Assembly (NCBI GenBank): GCA_002914845.1 | Contig: JXTC01000010.1 | Location: 1,579,352-1,643,351, forward strand | DNA: 64,000 bases | Direction of reading: 5' to 3' | Origin: Trema orientale | Lineage: Eukaryota; Streptophyta; Magnoliopsida; Rosales; Cannabaceae | Shown here: positions 37,482 through 49,078 of the stretch, piece by piece | Layout of the letters: each line of letters begins with the position of its first letter | How positions within the stretch are numbered: the stretch's first letter is position 1 | Notes under the pieces: generated by a model | The model's database searches: none | What the model saw: only the letters and a program-made list of their open reading frames with translations | Told to the model about the DNA's origin: nothing | Translations under genes and position numbers: made by a program

Positions 37482-37548
37482 TTCTTATTTTTGGCTAAAA
37501 TGGTTTGTTTGTTAATAACGATACAAGATAATAAAAAGAGCAAGGAAA

Positions 37549-37692
37549 GATCACCAAAATCTCTTTGAGAAAGTGATGGAAATTTTACGTAGTTTTGCAA
37601 GACATTTTGGGGGTTGGGAAGATTACCAAAATCTCTCTGAGAAAGTGACTGAAATTTTGTATAATTTTGCAAGACATTTGGGAGTTAATAGA
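37549..37692. repeat. 72-base tandem duplication (two copies)
   Basis: Copies at 37549-37620 and 37621-37692 share CCAAAATCTCT.TGAGAAAGTG and TTTTGCAAGACATTT. They are moderately diverged and lie just upstream of the BBE-like pseudogene. Confidence 0.85.
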
Positions 37693-38129
37693 CCAATTAT
37701 CAGAATGCATGTGAAACATGCGGTCAACACAATATAATGGAGATTTTCTAATAAGTTCATATTTAGATCTGGTTGTAGTACCACACACATGATTTTTGAT
37801 CTGTGAGGGTTTTGAATTCTGTTTACTAGATCAAATTTGATAATTTTTTTCTTTGGATTCAGTGGGCGTGGATATCATTTGGTGTTGGACTTATAGTACT
37901 TTATCCGCCAAAAACGTAGCTCAGTTGCAAGTGAAGATAATTATTTGCTGGTGGTACTTGTTATCTTCTTATTATGGAGAATTATGGTAACTCACAATCT
38001 TGTTATTGTTCTGTTTGTAATCCATTTTTTATCTCTTTTTTTGATGAGTTTGAAATTGTAATCCTTTGTGTTTGTACTTTAATTGAAACTTTTTAGCTTT
38101 TATGAATATAATTCCCTTTAGGAGCCCAT

Positions 38130-38410
38130 TTTTATCTTATATATATATATGATTCCCAATCCAATAGGTGTCTTTTTTTTCATCTATCCATAGATATTTT
38201 TTTTAGCCATTGGATCAATTATCTAATAGTTACCATAATTTGAGTAGTTGAAAAAAATAATAAAAAGAAATATATGTTATTTAATATTTTTTCCCTCTAT
38301 CTTTTACTATAAAAGGACGTGTATGATCAATTTTAATAGAAAAAACAATAGCTATGGACAGGTGATACCTACTGGATTGGTGTCCTTTATATGTATATAT
38401 ATAGATATAA
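38130..38410. repeat. member of an AT-rich MITE-like family (copy 1)
   Basis: Shares order and words with 56840-57090 and 61180-61415: TA-rich ends, a TTTTTTTTAGC.GTTGGATCA.CATCTAATAGT-like block, then CAATTTTAAT and a GGTG.C.T terminus. The ends are roughly inverted (CCAATCCAATAGGTG versus CCAATCCAGTAGGT reversed). Confidence 0.45.
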
Positions 38411-38972
38411 ATTCACAATTTCTAATACTCAATCAATTACTTGTATACTTTTCAATCTTTTCAATACTCAATTAGTATTTTTTTAATGCTCAACAAATTA
38501 CAAAATTAATTTATTAATTACTAGATTGTAAAAGATCAAAAATAGTATTTCAGATGGGTATTAGAGTAAAATTTAAATTTTGTATCATATTTAGCATTTT
38601 TTTACCAAATATAGTATTAGCAATTACTTTTGTATTAAATTAAATACTTAAAGGAGACATGATATAATCATGTTAATCTAGTTCAAGAGGGTCAAAATCA
38701 CAAAAAAAAAAAAAAGGACACCACTAAAAATTTTCAGACTTTGTTCTTTTGTTACAAGTTAGCCAAAACATAGGGCTTAAACTGCAGAAATCTATTAGTT
38801 CTAATATTTTTTGCGCTTAACCCATTTCTTGTTATTTCGATATATTTTAACATCATAATAGAGATGAGTTCAAGCCCTTAGATTTCAAGCGCAGTCCAAA
38901 TTTTCGTCATATGGGTAGGGGCAAAACAAGGCTCTGTTTAAGTCCTATGATTCACAACTTAGCCCTTACTAC

Positions 38973-39521
38973 TAGGGGTGCACATCGGGTCGAGTTTCGG
39001 GTATTCAGATTCAGTTATTTAGTTTCAAGTATATAAAAATAAATAATCGAAACCGAACCGACATGTATCAGTTATTCGGGTTTCGAGTACTTCGGGTATT
39101 CGGGTGGATCGGGTCAGGTTTTATGGAAGCATAAAACTTTTTTTCTCTTCTTTTTTTTACCACATAATAAATAATTTTGTTTTTTTCCTCCTATTTTATG
39201 CATAATTAACTTTTTGCACAATGCATACAATGTCATAAATATTGAAATATAAAAGGAGAAAAAAAAAAAGGCAAAGAGAAATAAATTATTAAATAACTAA
39301 TTTTAAAGTTTTTTTTTTTATTTTTTTTTTTTATAATAGTGGTAGGTTCGGATCGAGTTTGGGTACCGAACTCCCCAAAATGTGTATCCTTACCCGAATT
39401 AAAAATCATTCGGTTCGGTCGGATTGTACCCAAATTTTCGGATTTTGAATCCGAAATCTCGAGTCGGGGCCGGGCGGATATCTCGGGTCGGGTTGAGTTT
39501 TTACATTTTTGTGTAACCCTA
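38973..39521. mobile_element. hAT-type MITE, 549 bases
   Basis: Terminal inverted repeats TAGGGGTGCACA / TGTGTAACCCTA; perfect 8-base duplication CTTACTAC (38965-38972 and 39522-39529). Subterminal CGGGT/TCGGGTT-rich text on both sides and an AT-rich middle. The open frames here are artefacts. Confidence 0.88.
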
Positions 39522-39965
39522 CTTACTACATAGGTGACAAAAGAAAGGTGATTCTTATTAGAGAAAAACTCCAATTCTCCTGTTTCGTAGGTGTTCGTTT
39601 CCTAGCCGACAGTCTGAGTCGGGTGGATTTGTCAGTCATATATAAAGAGGCCATTAATGATTAAACCGATCCTCTTGACTTTAAAAGTTATTACTAATGG
39701 TCTATCCATTGGTTACCTCCCATAAATGGATGGTCGACGGTTCCGCTAACTTACTATATTCTAAGAAGTTCTCATCATTCAAACAACTAATTTTGATAGA
39801 AACACACACACAAAAAAAGAAAAAAAAAACACAAAAAAAAAAGAAACTTGATATAAACAATTAATCATAAAGTTACAAAACAAGGATAAGCAAACACTTT
39901 GCTTTTTTTTTTTGGTAAGTTGCTTAGTACAACTTCATTCCGTGAGTAAAACCTACCCTCTTGTT

Positions 39966-41618
39966 TCACTCTACTTCCCTCCTTTCATTCAAAAACAGAG
40001 GAGGGACACTTTGCTCATATGAAAAGAAATTCAGTGGGTCAACTTCTCCCTTCACCATCGCCAACCTCCTAAAATTCTTTTTAAAATACTTGAGACCCCA
40101 TGTTTTGGATTGGGAGTAGGTAGCTCCACTAAACTCATTCACGCCCAAATCAAGATCCCTGTAGTTTAAATAAGCAGTTCTTGGATTGGTAGATACATGA
40201 GGAATCATGTGCTCATAAACTCTCCTTATCCAGTCCATGTGTTTTTTCGTTGACTTTACACTTTCCCCATCTTCCCATTTGACCAAATACTGAATATTGT
40301 ACAAATTTCCTTCTCTATGTGGAAATGGAGTATCAGATTCAGATACCTCATTCATCTTTCCCCCAAATGGATCCATAATCAAGATTGGTTTCTCTTCTTC
40401 CAAACACCATTTCCAAAGCTCTTCCAAACCATTTTCCGATATGGGTTCCTTGACAAAATCCGATTTAGCCTTGAAGAAGCTCTTAGGTTGGGGTGTTCTA
40501 TTAACAAGCACTTCTAATTGTGATTCTCTTGGGTACCCAGAAAAGTAAAGTACGGATTCAATCCAACTCATTTCACTACAGTCCCTAACGTTCAAACCCA
40601 ATTCAGGAAAATTTTCCTTCATTATCTCGACAAGCTCCTCAGCTTTCCCGAGAAACAAACAATGGAACCTGACTTTAAGCCTTGATATGTCGTTTCCTAC
40701 TCTGTTTACTTCATCTTCTAGTGACTCAACAATGACTCTAACGAACAAATTTTCATCCAACTTTGGACTAACGTACTGCCATTTGTGGACAAGCTTAGTA
40801 GAATAATTGCCTAACCTTTTCTCGAGGTTGAAAACGGTGACCGTCGTTGGAACATGAACGAGCTTGATTTTCCACGAAAGAACGACACAAAAACTCGATC
40901 CCCCACCTCCCCTGATGGCCCAAAACAGAGCTTCTCCCATGGATTTTCGATCTAGAATCATTCCATTCACGTCGACTACACGCGCGTCGATAACATTATC
41001 GGCGGCCAACCCGTATTTCCTCAACATGGTCCCAAATCCACCACCGGAAAAGTGCCCGCCGGTGGCGACCGTCGGGCAAAGTCCGGCCGGAAACCCATGA
41101 ACTGGACTTTTCTCTGCTATTTTGTAATACAGTTCGCCTAAGGTTGCTCCGGCTTCGACCCAGGTGGTGTTTTGTTCTAAATCAACGACAATGGATCGGA
41201 GGTTTTGTAGATCGAGAACCACAAATGGGGAACCGGAGGTGGTGTAGGAGAGGCCTTCGTAGTCATGGCCGCCGCTTTCGATTCTGAGCTGGAGACCGTT
41301 TTGTTTGGAGCAAACGACAGTCGTTTGGACGTGGGAGTGGAGCAAAGGGGTCACTATAAAGAGCGGTTTTGGGATAGTTGAGAATGAGAATCTGAGGTTT
41401 TGAATGGAGGATTGGAGAAGGTATTGGTAGGAGGAATTGGTGGGAGAGTAGAGGATTTTGGAGATGGGGATTTCGGGTGGGGAGTTTTCTTCAAGGCATC
41501 GGATGAAATTGTCTTGGACTGAGGAATAAGAAGTTGATGATGATGATGATGATGATATTGGGTTTTGGAGTATTAAAATGGAAATGGAACAGAAGAGAAG
41601 AATTACTTTTGGCTTCAT
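39966..41618 (-). CDS. berberine bridge enzyme-like FAD-linked oxidase
   Basis: A single intronless reading frame of 550 residues, normal for this family (about 530-550). A signal peptide (about 1-21) is followed by a 7-Ser run (22-28). The FAD-binding PCMH domain contains RIESGGHDYEGLSYT, with His118 for one covalent FAD link and Cys181 in AGLCPTVATGGHFSGGG for the other. The substrate domain follows, and the C-terminal BBE motif is present as LNYRDLDLGVNE. Both linkage residues are present, so bicovalent FAD is expected. Known members oxidise alkaloids, monolignols, cellodextrins or oligogalacturonides, usually in the vacuole or apoplast. The substrate cannot be read from sequence. No stop or frameshift. 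It lies in a cluster with a pseudogene 2.5 kb downstream and a 5' relic immediately upstream. Confidence 0.93.
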   Translation of the reverse strand: MKPKVILLFCSISILILQNPISSSSSSSTSYSSVQDNFIRCLEENSPPEIPISKILYSPTNSSYQYLLQSSIQNLRFSFSTIPKPLFIVTPLLHSHVQTTVVCSKQNGLQLRIESGGHDYEGLSYTTSGSPFVVLDLQNLRSIVVDLEQNTTWVEAGATLGELYYKIAEKSPVHGFPAGLCPTVATGGHFSGGGFGTMLRKYGLAADNVIDARVVDVNGMILDRKSMGEALFWAIRGGGGSSFCVVLSWKIKLVHVPTTVTVFNLEKRLGNYSTKLVHKWQYVSPKLDENLFVRVIVESLEDEVNRVGNDISRLKVRFHCLFLGKAEELVEIMKENFPELGLNVRDCSEMSWIESVLYFSGYPRESQLEVLVNRTPQPKSFFKAKSDFVKEPISENGLEELWKWCLEEEKPILIMDPFGGKMNEVSESDTPFPHREGNLYNIQYLVKWEDGESVKSTKKHMDWIRRVYEHMIPHVSTNPRTAYLNYRDLDLGVNEFSGATYSQSKTWGLKYFKKNFRRLAMVKGEVDPLNFFSYEQSVPPLFLNERREVE

Positions 41619-41639
41619 TCTTATTTTAGGCTATGAGTA

Positions 41640-41735
41640 GATGATGATGATGATATTGGGTTTTGGAGCATGGAGCTGGAGATGGAACAGAAGAGAAGAA
41701 TTCTACAGATTTTGTTTTCATTTATTATTTTGGAC
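41640..41735 (-). pseudogene. relic of another BBE-like 5' end
   Basis: About 95 bases upstream of the intact gene repeat its first codons. They have the same GGAACAGAAGAGAAGAATT text, a trinucleotide ATG/ATC run and a MKTK-type start on the minus strand, after which homology stops. Either a truncated third copy or a local 5'-end duplication. Confidence 0.7.
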
Positions 41736-41835
41736 AGTCTTAATGGCACAAATGGTCCATGGACTATCCAAGTTATTTAATTTTGTCTCCAAAGTTCTAA
41801 TTTTTATAATTAAGCCCTTACAATTTGATCGCTAA

Positions 41836-42592
41836 ATTCTGAAATTATAACATATTGTTAAATTTAAGACAAAATATACATAAAAGATGCAGGTTGTAGC
41901 AATTGAAAAGGTATTTAATGGAAAATAAGTTGAACAAAAGCCTCTTTTTACGGTACTTTGAGCTGTACATTTGGAGAAAATATTTATGTGTTTGTTCTTT
42001 TTTATACTTAAAATTCTCAAATTACTACTTGAATACACTTTTGGATACTTCTTTATGCGTGTTTTCTGTCAAATATTTAATAATAAGTTGTAGTTTTGAA
42101 AGTTAAGATATCGACTTGCAGCAAATTAAAAAGTTCAAGAGTTTTTTTGCTAATAAAATCAGAACCGTTTTTAAATTTATTTATTTTATTTGTTTTTTAC
42201 GTTGAAGGTTTAGGGTAATCTAATTCCCAATTCATCGTCGTACTCTTTTTTATTTTCATTTTTCATTTTTCTTTATCCTCTCTTTGAAGATATAATATTA
42301 AAATCACAAAGGTATTTGCTGTAATCTTACCTATGTGTTATTTATGCTCTAAAGAAAAAATTGTTCTTTGTTTGGACACTTACATAATATATTTTCATTA
42401 TTATTTTTTAATCTTTGCTCAAATGATTATATATTGACATGTGATTTTAAATAATAATACTATTATTTAGTTCTTGTAAGTGTTATCTTTAAGTTTGCTT
42501 ATTTATGTTTTTTTTTTCACAATTTTAATAGGTTTATATATGTATATATGCATCATTTTTTTTTTATCATATACAATATAGTACTGGCTCGT
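41836..42592. other. intergenic AT-rich DNA, no gene
   Basis: No recognisable coding or bounded repeat. Confidence 0.5.
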
Positions 42593-43848
42593 TTGGCACG
42601 CAGGATTGGATTGGATTGAATTAGACTATTAAACCAGGTTGGATTGGATAGTACTATCTATTACTATACTATGTTTGGTGTAACACAAGAGTAAAACAAA
42701 GTAAGTGTAACAAATTTTTTTTTAATATAGTTCTAATTATGTTTTATTTATAAATAAATAAATATTTACAATAATAAAAAAGATAAATTTAAATGATGAT
42801 TATATAAAATAATATGATTTTAATTTATTTATGAAAAATAGGTATATAAAAAGAAAATACATATTTTAGTTATAAAATAAAAGTTAGAATTTAATTAATA
42901 TTTATATTAATTAAAAAATTTATTAAAGAAAAAAAAAGAAAAAAAAAGGTGTGTGTTGGACTAGGGCTAAATTATCCCAATTAAATAAATTAAGTTAATC
43001 TCTAGTTGGGATATTTTAGCTCTATAGGGATGAGACTAAAAAGTAGGGATGTCAACGGGGCGGAGCGGGACCGATTTTGTGTTTATCATCCCTGTTCCCA
43101 TTATTATTTTACTATACCATCCCCGCATCATTCACCATTTTATTTGGTGCGGGGCAATTTCGGAGAATCTCTATCGGGGATTGGTTTCCCTATTGGTATA
43201 TCGAGGTCCCCGTTTGGAATCGTCATCTTTTATAAATTAAACAATTCTATGTTAGTTCAAGTCTTTTAAAAGTCTAATTACATCGAAAAACAATGAAAAT
43301 TAAAGTTAACTTCATTGAAAATTCCAATTTTAGACCTAAATAACTAAAAAACACATTCAAATAAAACTTTAACATGTTAGAATTGTCAAATATAAAATAT
43401 TTAATACTAAAATCATATAGCATATCATTCATTCATAAAGCTATCACAATCCCAAATAACTCAAAAAATATTAGTATATGACTATATATTATTAGATCTT
43501 TTTTCTTTTTAAAAAACATCTACTTGAATCACTATTATATAAAAAAAATAGAAATTAACTTATATATAATCGGGGCAGGGTCGGTGCGGTACACTCAATC
43601 CCAAGCCCGCCCTGCCCCGCCATATATTAAACAGTGAATCCCCACTCCGTACTCCGCATCATTTATAACAGTGAAAGCCCGCCCCGTTCGGGCCGGTGTA
43701 CCATGGTGCACCACCCCATTCGGTGAAATTGACATCCCTACTAAAAAGTAGGACGGACTTCTTTATCCAGTTTCCCACGGACCTAAACATAGAATTAGAC
43801 AAAAGAGTCCAGTCCCACGTTTTAGTCTGAGTCACCAAACGGACTGGT
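42593..43848. mobile_element. possible TIR element interrupted by a hAT MITE
   Basis: The ends resemble each other in inverted order (ACTGGCTCGTTTGGCAC; reversed right end ACCAGTCCGTTTGGTGAC), a terminus style common in plant MITEs, with GGATTGGATTGGATTG-like subterminal words. No target duplication could be fixed. The hAT MITE at 43044-43740 sits inside. Confidence 0.35.
43044..43740. mobile_element. hAT-type MITE, 697 bases
   Basis: Termini TAGGGATGTCAA / TTGACATCCCTA are perfect inverted repeats and the 8-base duplication CTAAAAAG is exact (43036-43043 and 43741-43748). The ends are rich in CGGGGC/GCCCCG text, with an AT-rich interior. No transposase. Confidence 0.9.
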
Positions 43849-43865
43849 AAGGATGTGTCCCAAAC

Positions 43866-46187
43866 TAGTATATATCTATACTATATATTAACCGTGAATA
43901 TGCTGCTCTTCATCTAATTTTTTTTTCGTTTCTACCCTTGTTTATTTTTATTTTTTTTAATTTCATTATATAATAAAGTGAAGTCATTTACTCATTAAAC
44001 GAACAATAATTTTTTTTTTTTTTGAGAGAGGATGAATGATAATTTGGAGCTTCTATTGATTTTTCCTTTTTTTTGGTGCGCATGCCCAGGGGTACGTTGT
44101 AAAATACTGAACACAAGAACCGAAGAATATCCTTGGTAATGTATGTGTGTCATTTTCTTTTAATTTGTAGTAAGTGATGGTCATTAGTTAAGTCCAAAAC
44201 TATAAAATGGTGTCATTTATGTCATGTAACTCATAGCTGTCGAGGGCCCAATTATCCAAGTCTGATTTTTAAGGCGGTGGTTTCTATGTCCTTTGGCACT
44301 GCAATATCATCTAAGGCTATTTTGGTAATTAAATACAATGACAAATGAGAAACCACCACTAGCCAACTAAGCCCAAAGGCATTCCAAGTCAGCTTGTTGT
44401 TTAGTTGGGCAGTAGCATTTTTACCTTTTTTTTTTTTTTTTTTCCCGAGTAAGCGTTACTTAAAACTAAACTTTGGAGTTTTTCCCCCCCCCCCCCTAAA
44501 TAATGGTTTTTTTTTTTTTTTTTAAGGGAAACACCTTTTGAGACTTAAATACTCATGGCCTCTTCATGTCTATCCTTATTCTTAGTTTTCGTCAAACAAC
44601 TAAACACATTAATATAAGTTTTTTTTTTTATTTATTGCCAAAAATTTGAACTATGTATGATCAAAAAAGTATAATTTAAAAATTCAGAATTTGGCTCTAC
44701 AAACTCTTCTTTGTTTTCCTCTCTCCCAATTTATAATTTTTGTTTTTAAAAAAACCTTATTCGATTTTATAAATTCTACAATTTTCACTATCCATGTATA
44801 TTGAATTTTCATCAACTCTAAAGTTATTTATTAAGAATATTCTTGAAAAAGCTTATCTCAAGCTGATTAGTTTTGCAGTTTTCTTCTGTTGCCTTTTTCT
44901 CTCTTTTTCTTCTTTTTTCTTCTTCATGAATGTTTTGATTCATAATTGGTATATAGCCAAAAAATAATTTTTTCTATCTCGTTTAACATTTGAACGATGG
45001 ATATTTACTTAAATTGGACCTAAAATTTGATCATTTTGCTATAAGACCTTTTATTTTATCTTATAATATTTATAGAGAAATACTATAAAAGTTTTAATGA
45101 AATACTATTTTCACCTTTATTGTGTTTGGAAATGCCAAAAATATTCCTTGGGCCTTGCAAATCAACTCAAAATATCATTTTGACCATTTTTGTCAGATAA
45201 CATTTTCAAATGCCATGATACCTTTACTAAATTATATCCATATATCACAAAATATATATGGAAACACTGTATCTTTTAGTTTAACAAATTATGAAAGTGA
45301 AGCAAAAATTCATATTAATAGAGTTTAACTGGTTTGAATCCATAGAATTGTTAGCAATAAAAAAACTTACGTTTTTATGGTCTGTTATAATATAATGATG
45401 AAAAAGGAACCGAGAGATTATACTTTCTAAAACCTCATTACAATAAGCTTTCAATCTTAATTGTGATGTGTTGCTATAAAAGAAAGAACGTTAAATATAA
45501 GAATGATGAAATTTTCCTGACAATGATAATTTCGAAATCAGTGTAAAAAATTATCATTTTGTTACTTATTGTTCCATACAATATGTGTATTTGGTAATTG
45601 TAAATGCCTTCAAGAATAACTTGTTTTACTTCTAAATTTCTCACTTATGCCATATTTGCATAAATGTGTGGTATGTGCTAGATCTAGATCAAAATTATAT
45701 AATATGACCATTTTACAAATCTTTGTTGAGAAGTCACCCTAAGCTTTATACAAGTTAACACGTATCTGTGCCATCTAATTTATTAGTATTATTTCATTAA
45801 GTATAATGTGGGAACTTAAAAAAAAATGTGGTGTTAGAATTGTTGACAATAGGTTCAAGCTTAAAATTTGGACCTAAGTGACAAAAGTCTCAAACCAAAA
45901 ACCTATGGGCAAACACAGATGGCCTTATTGGCAAATTATTGAGGGCGTGTACGAGAGAAAATTTAGACGAAGGGGCTTATGTGTAAAACTGTGTCTCAAA
46001 TATGCCCATTAAGGGCTGATACGTGTGAAATTTTCCCTAATATCCCGTCTCTTCTTTCTCTCTCTCTCCCACTACTTCTCTCCTATCACTTTCTCGCATC
46101 TCCCTACCACTCGACGAAAGATGACTACCACGACCACCACTGGCGATATGTGCACCAGCCTCGTGAAAGCTATTCTCTAGTGACCAT
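43866..46187. other. intergenic, homopolymers and a SINE fragment
   Basis: C run (44487-44498) beside T runs (44507-44523), and a SINE-like fragment at 44131-44195. No gene recognised. The frame at 45122-45328 lacks any domain. Confidence 0.5.
44131..44195 (+). repeat. SINE fragment, 3' part
   Basis: CCTTGGTAATGTATGTGTGT ... TTAATTTGTAGTAAGTGATGGTCATTAGTTAAG matches the 3' part of the complete SINE at 63017-63183. No poly-A tail remains. Confidence 0.6.
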
Positions 46188-47839
46188 TGTTGGTAGCCAT
46201 CATATGGCGCAGCGGAAGGTAGTAGGTGTAACAATCAAAATTTTTACACCCATATCAGAGTTTAGGAATCGATATGGTTTTNNNNNNNNNNNNNNNNNNN
46301 NNNNNNNNNNNNNNNNNNNNNNNNNNNNNNNNNNNNNNNNNNNNNNNNNNNNNNNNNNNNNNNNNNNNNNNNNNNNNNNNNNNNNNNNNNNNNNNNNNNN
46401 NNNNNNNNNNNNNNNNNNNNNNNNNNNNNNNNNNNNNNNNNNNNNNNNNNNNNNNNNNNNNNNNNNNNNNNNNNNNNNNNNNNNNNNNNNNNNNNNNNNN
46501 NNNNNNNNNNNNNNNNNNNNNNNNNNNNNNNNNNNNNNNNNNNNNNNNNNNNNNNNNNNNNNNNNNNNNNNNNNNNNNNNNNNNNNNNNNNNNNNNNNNN
46601 NNNNNNNNNNNNNNNNNNNNNNNNNNNNNNNNNNNNNNNNNNNNNNNNNNNNNNNNNNNNNNNNNNNNNNNNNNNNNNNNNNNNNNNNNNNNNNNNNNNN
46701 NNNNNNNNNNNNNNNNNNNNNNNNNNNNNNNNNNNNNNNNNNNNNNNNNNNNNNNNNNNNNNNNNNNNNNNNNNNNNNNNNNNNNNNNNNNNNNNNNNNN
46801 NNNNNNNNNNNNNNNNNNNNNNNNNNNNNNNNNNNNNNNNNNNNNNNNNNNNNNNNNNNNNNNNNNNNNNNNNNNNNNNNNNNNNNNNNNNNNNNNNNNN
46901 NNNNNNNNNNNNNNNNNNNNNNNNNNNNNNNNNNNNNNNNNNNNNNNNNNNNNNNNNNNNNNNNNNNNNNNNNNNNNNNNNNNNNNNNNNNNNNNNNNNN
47001 NNNNNNNNNNNNNNNNNNNNNNNNNNNNNNNNNNNNNNNNNNNNNNNNNNNNNNNNNNNNNNNNNNNNNNNNNNNNNNNNNNNNNNNNNNNNNNNNNNNN
47101 NNNNNNNNNNNNNNNNNNNNNNNNNNNNNNNNNNNNNNNNNTGAACAACAAATTCATGATCGAATCATAAATTGAGCGCTCTATCGTTCAAGTACCAAAT
47201 CATTACTCAAGGGAATCATTTCTCTAACTTCCGTTAGGAAGGAATGGATTCCATATTGTTAATTAATATTCCCAGCTATCTATATTCTCATGCCTCTAAC
47301 ATATAAGGATTTGGTCCAGTATAAATTGAGACGTTACCGAATACATCAAGAGACATAAAAATATAAACAGGAGTCTATTAATTACTCAGGATTAAGATCA
47401 TTCCATATATGATCATTAGTTGATAAATTTGAGTATTCAGTTCTATAACGGATGTTATCGAATATTCAAATTTATCTGGTCCAGTCCTATATAATCTCAA
47501 TTATATATAGTACCTCCATTTGATGTCACTACATAAACAGTCCGGATAAGACTGTTCCATTCTCAATGGTAATGGACCGTACTAGGATTATTTATATTAA
47601 AGATCCCAGCTTTAATAATTAATCACGGACTAATTTTAGATTATATCCCTTAAACTTAATCCTCTTGTATGTATAACTTTTATACATACTAAGTTTAAGG
47701 TCACATTTTATAATCACGGAATTTTCATGATATTTTTATATTATCATAAATAATATATACAAGCAAATAAAAAATCAAATATATTTATTTATTAGCAAGT
47801 CATTGTTTACATTTTGCTCTTAGGGCAAAAACACCAACA
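46188..47839 (-). mobile_element. Ty1/copia-type solo LTR containing the assembly gap
   Basis: Left end TGTTGGTAGCC and right end ACACCAACA form perfect 7-base inverted termini. ACCAT is duplicated on both sides (46183-46187 and 47840-47844). The text reads as a copia-type LTR on the minus strand (TGTTGGTGTTTTTGCCCTAA start). Length is 1652 including 860 unknown bases. The family call rests on text style. Confidence 0.75.
46282..47141. other. assembly gap, 860 N
   Basis: A run of N. Long open frames drawn across it (for example 45979-47175) are artefacts. The flanking evidence places it inside the solo LTR, so collapse of a repeat is the likely reason. Confidence 0.97.
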
Positions 47840-48804
47840 ACCATAACCCTAGGCTAACACTACCCTACTCACCGGTGATAGGCTCGACGGAGATGCAAGA
47901 AAAATTTGACTGAGACTCCCATATTACTTCAATTCAAGAAAATTGATCACCACATGGTGTTGTGAACTTCTCCACAAGGTTGCCCTGACCTCAGGCAAGT
48001 TTTCCTGAACCTCCCACTGTCCAATTTGACTTCAGTCATTGGAATTTAAGAGTGGGAAAGTTTACACCGTGAGTAATTTAGATTTTTTATGTGACTTTGA
48101 AATTAGCAACCTGCAGAAATGAGATTCAAATTTTGCCTTATTTTGTGCACCACGTCTCGAGTTTGAGCCCTAGAGCCTAGTTAACAAACCGAATATATAT
48201 GAAAGTTATTATTGGCACCCAGGTTGGAGGGGTAATGTTCATTTCATCATTTAAGCAATAGTTGGAAATGTTTTTCCATAGAAAGAGAACAGAGGATCAC
48301 GAAAGCCCATCGACCATCCAATTGAGCATTGGGGAGCATCTTGAGTGTCTAAAAGCTTAGCTAAGCTTTCTCGATAAGGTAGGGGATTCAATTACTTTAT
48401 TTAAACTAGTTTTGATTAAAATTAAATATATTATGAAATTTTGGAAATGCTATGAACTGTGATTATTAAAATTGATTTGAATACTATTTTGGTGAATTGG
48501 CATATGTGAGAGATCATGAATGGCTCTGGAATGGTTTCAGATATTGTTTTCCGTATGTTGAACTTGGGGTTTGGTTGAAGTATGATCTAATATGCAGCTA
48601 GAATTTCAAGAGCACAAAATAGTTTCATTGAAAAACCAAAGCATGTTTTTTCTTTTTTTTTTTTTTTTCAGAACATTTATTCACTGCATGGTTAGTTTGG
48701 ACTCTGTTTCATAGTGCACATATTATAAGATCACAGATGAGGTCTATCTTAGGTATCATAGATTTTAATAGGCTAAATAAAATTAAAAAATAAGAAAATT
48801 GAAA

Positions 48805-48880
48805 GCGGCGACAATTGTCCCCGCTTTAGAGTTTAAATAAAATTAAGAAAATAAGAAAATCTAAAGCGGCGACAATTGTC
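48805..48880. repeat. GCGGCGACAATTGTC repeat pair
   Basis: Two direct copies of an AAAGCGGCGACAATTGTC-like word separated by about 50 bases, the first followed by a partly inverted CCCCGCTTT. Confidence 0.6.
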
Positions 48881-49078
48881 TAAACACATTTGTTACATCA
48901 AATAGAATTTGAATTTAGTAGTGATAGTAATAAATGCTTCACTTTTTTTTTTTTTTTTTTGATGTGCTCTGTATGAACTTACAATCATTATATCTCAAAA
49001 GTCTCATCATCAAATGTGCACTTTCTATGTGTTTGGAATTGCCTTGTGTTCATATGTTATGGATTTTAATTTACGCAG

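Noticed and set aside
45979-47175. Long open frames across the N run on both strands
   Set aside because: Most residues are undetermined; the frames exist only because N never gives a stop. The sequence is a solo LTR.
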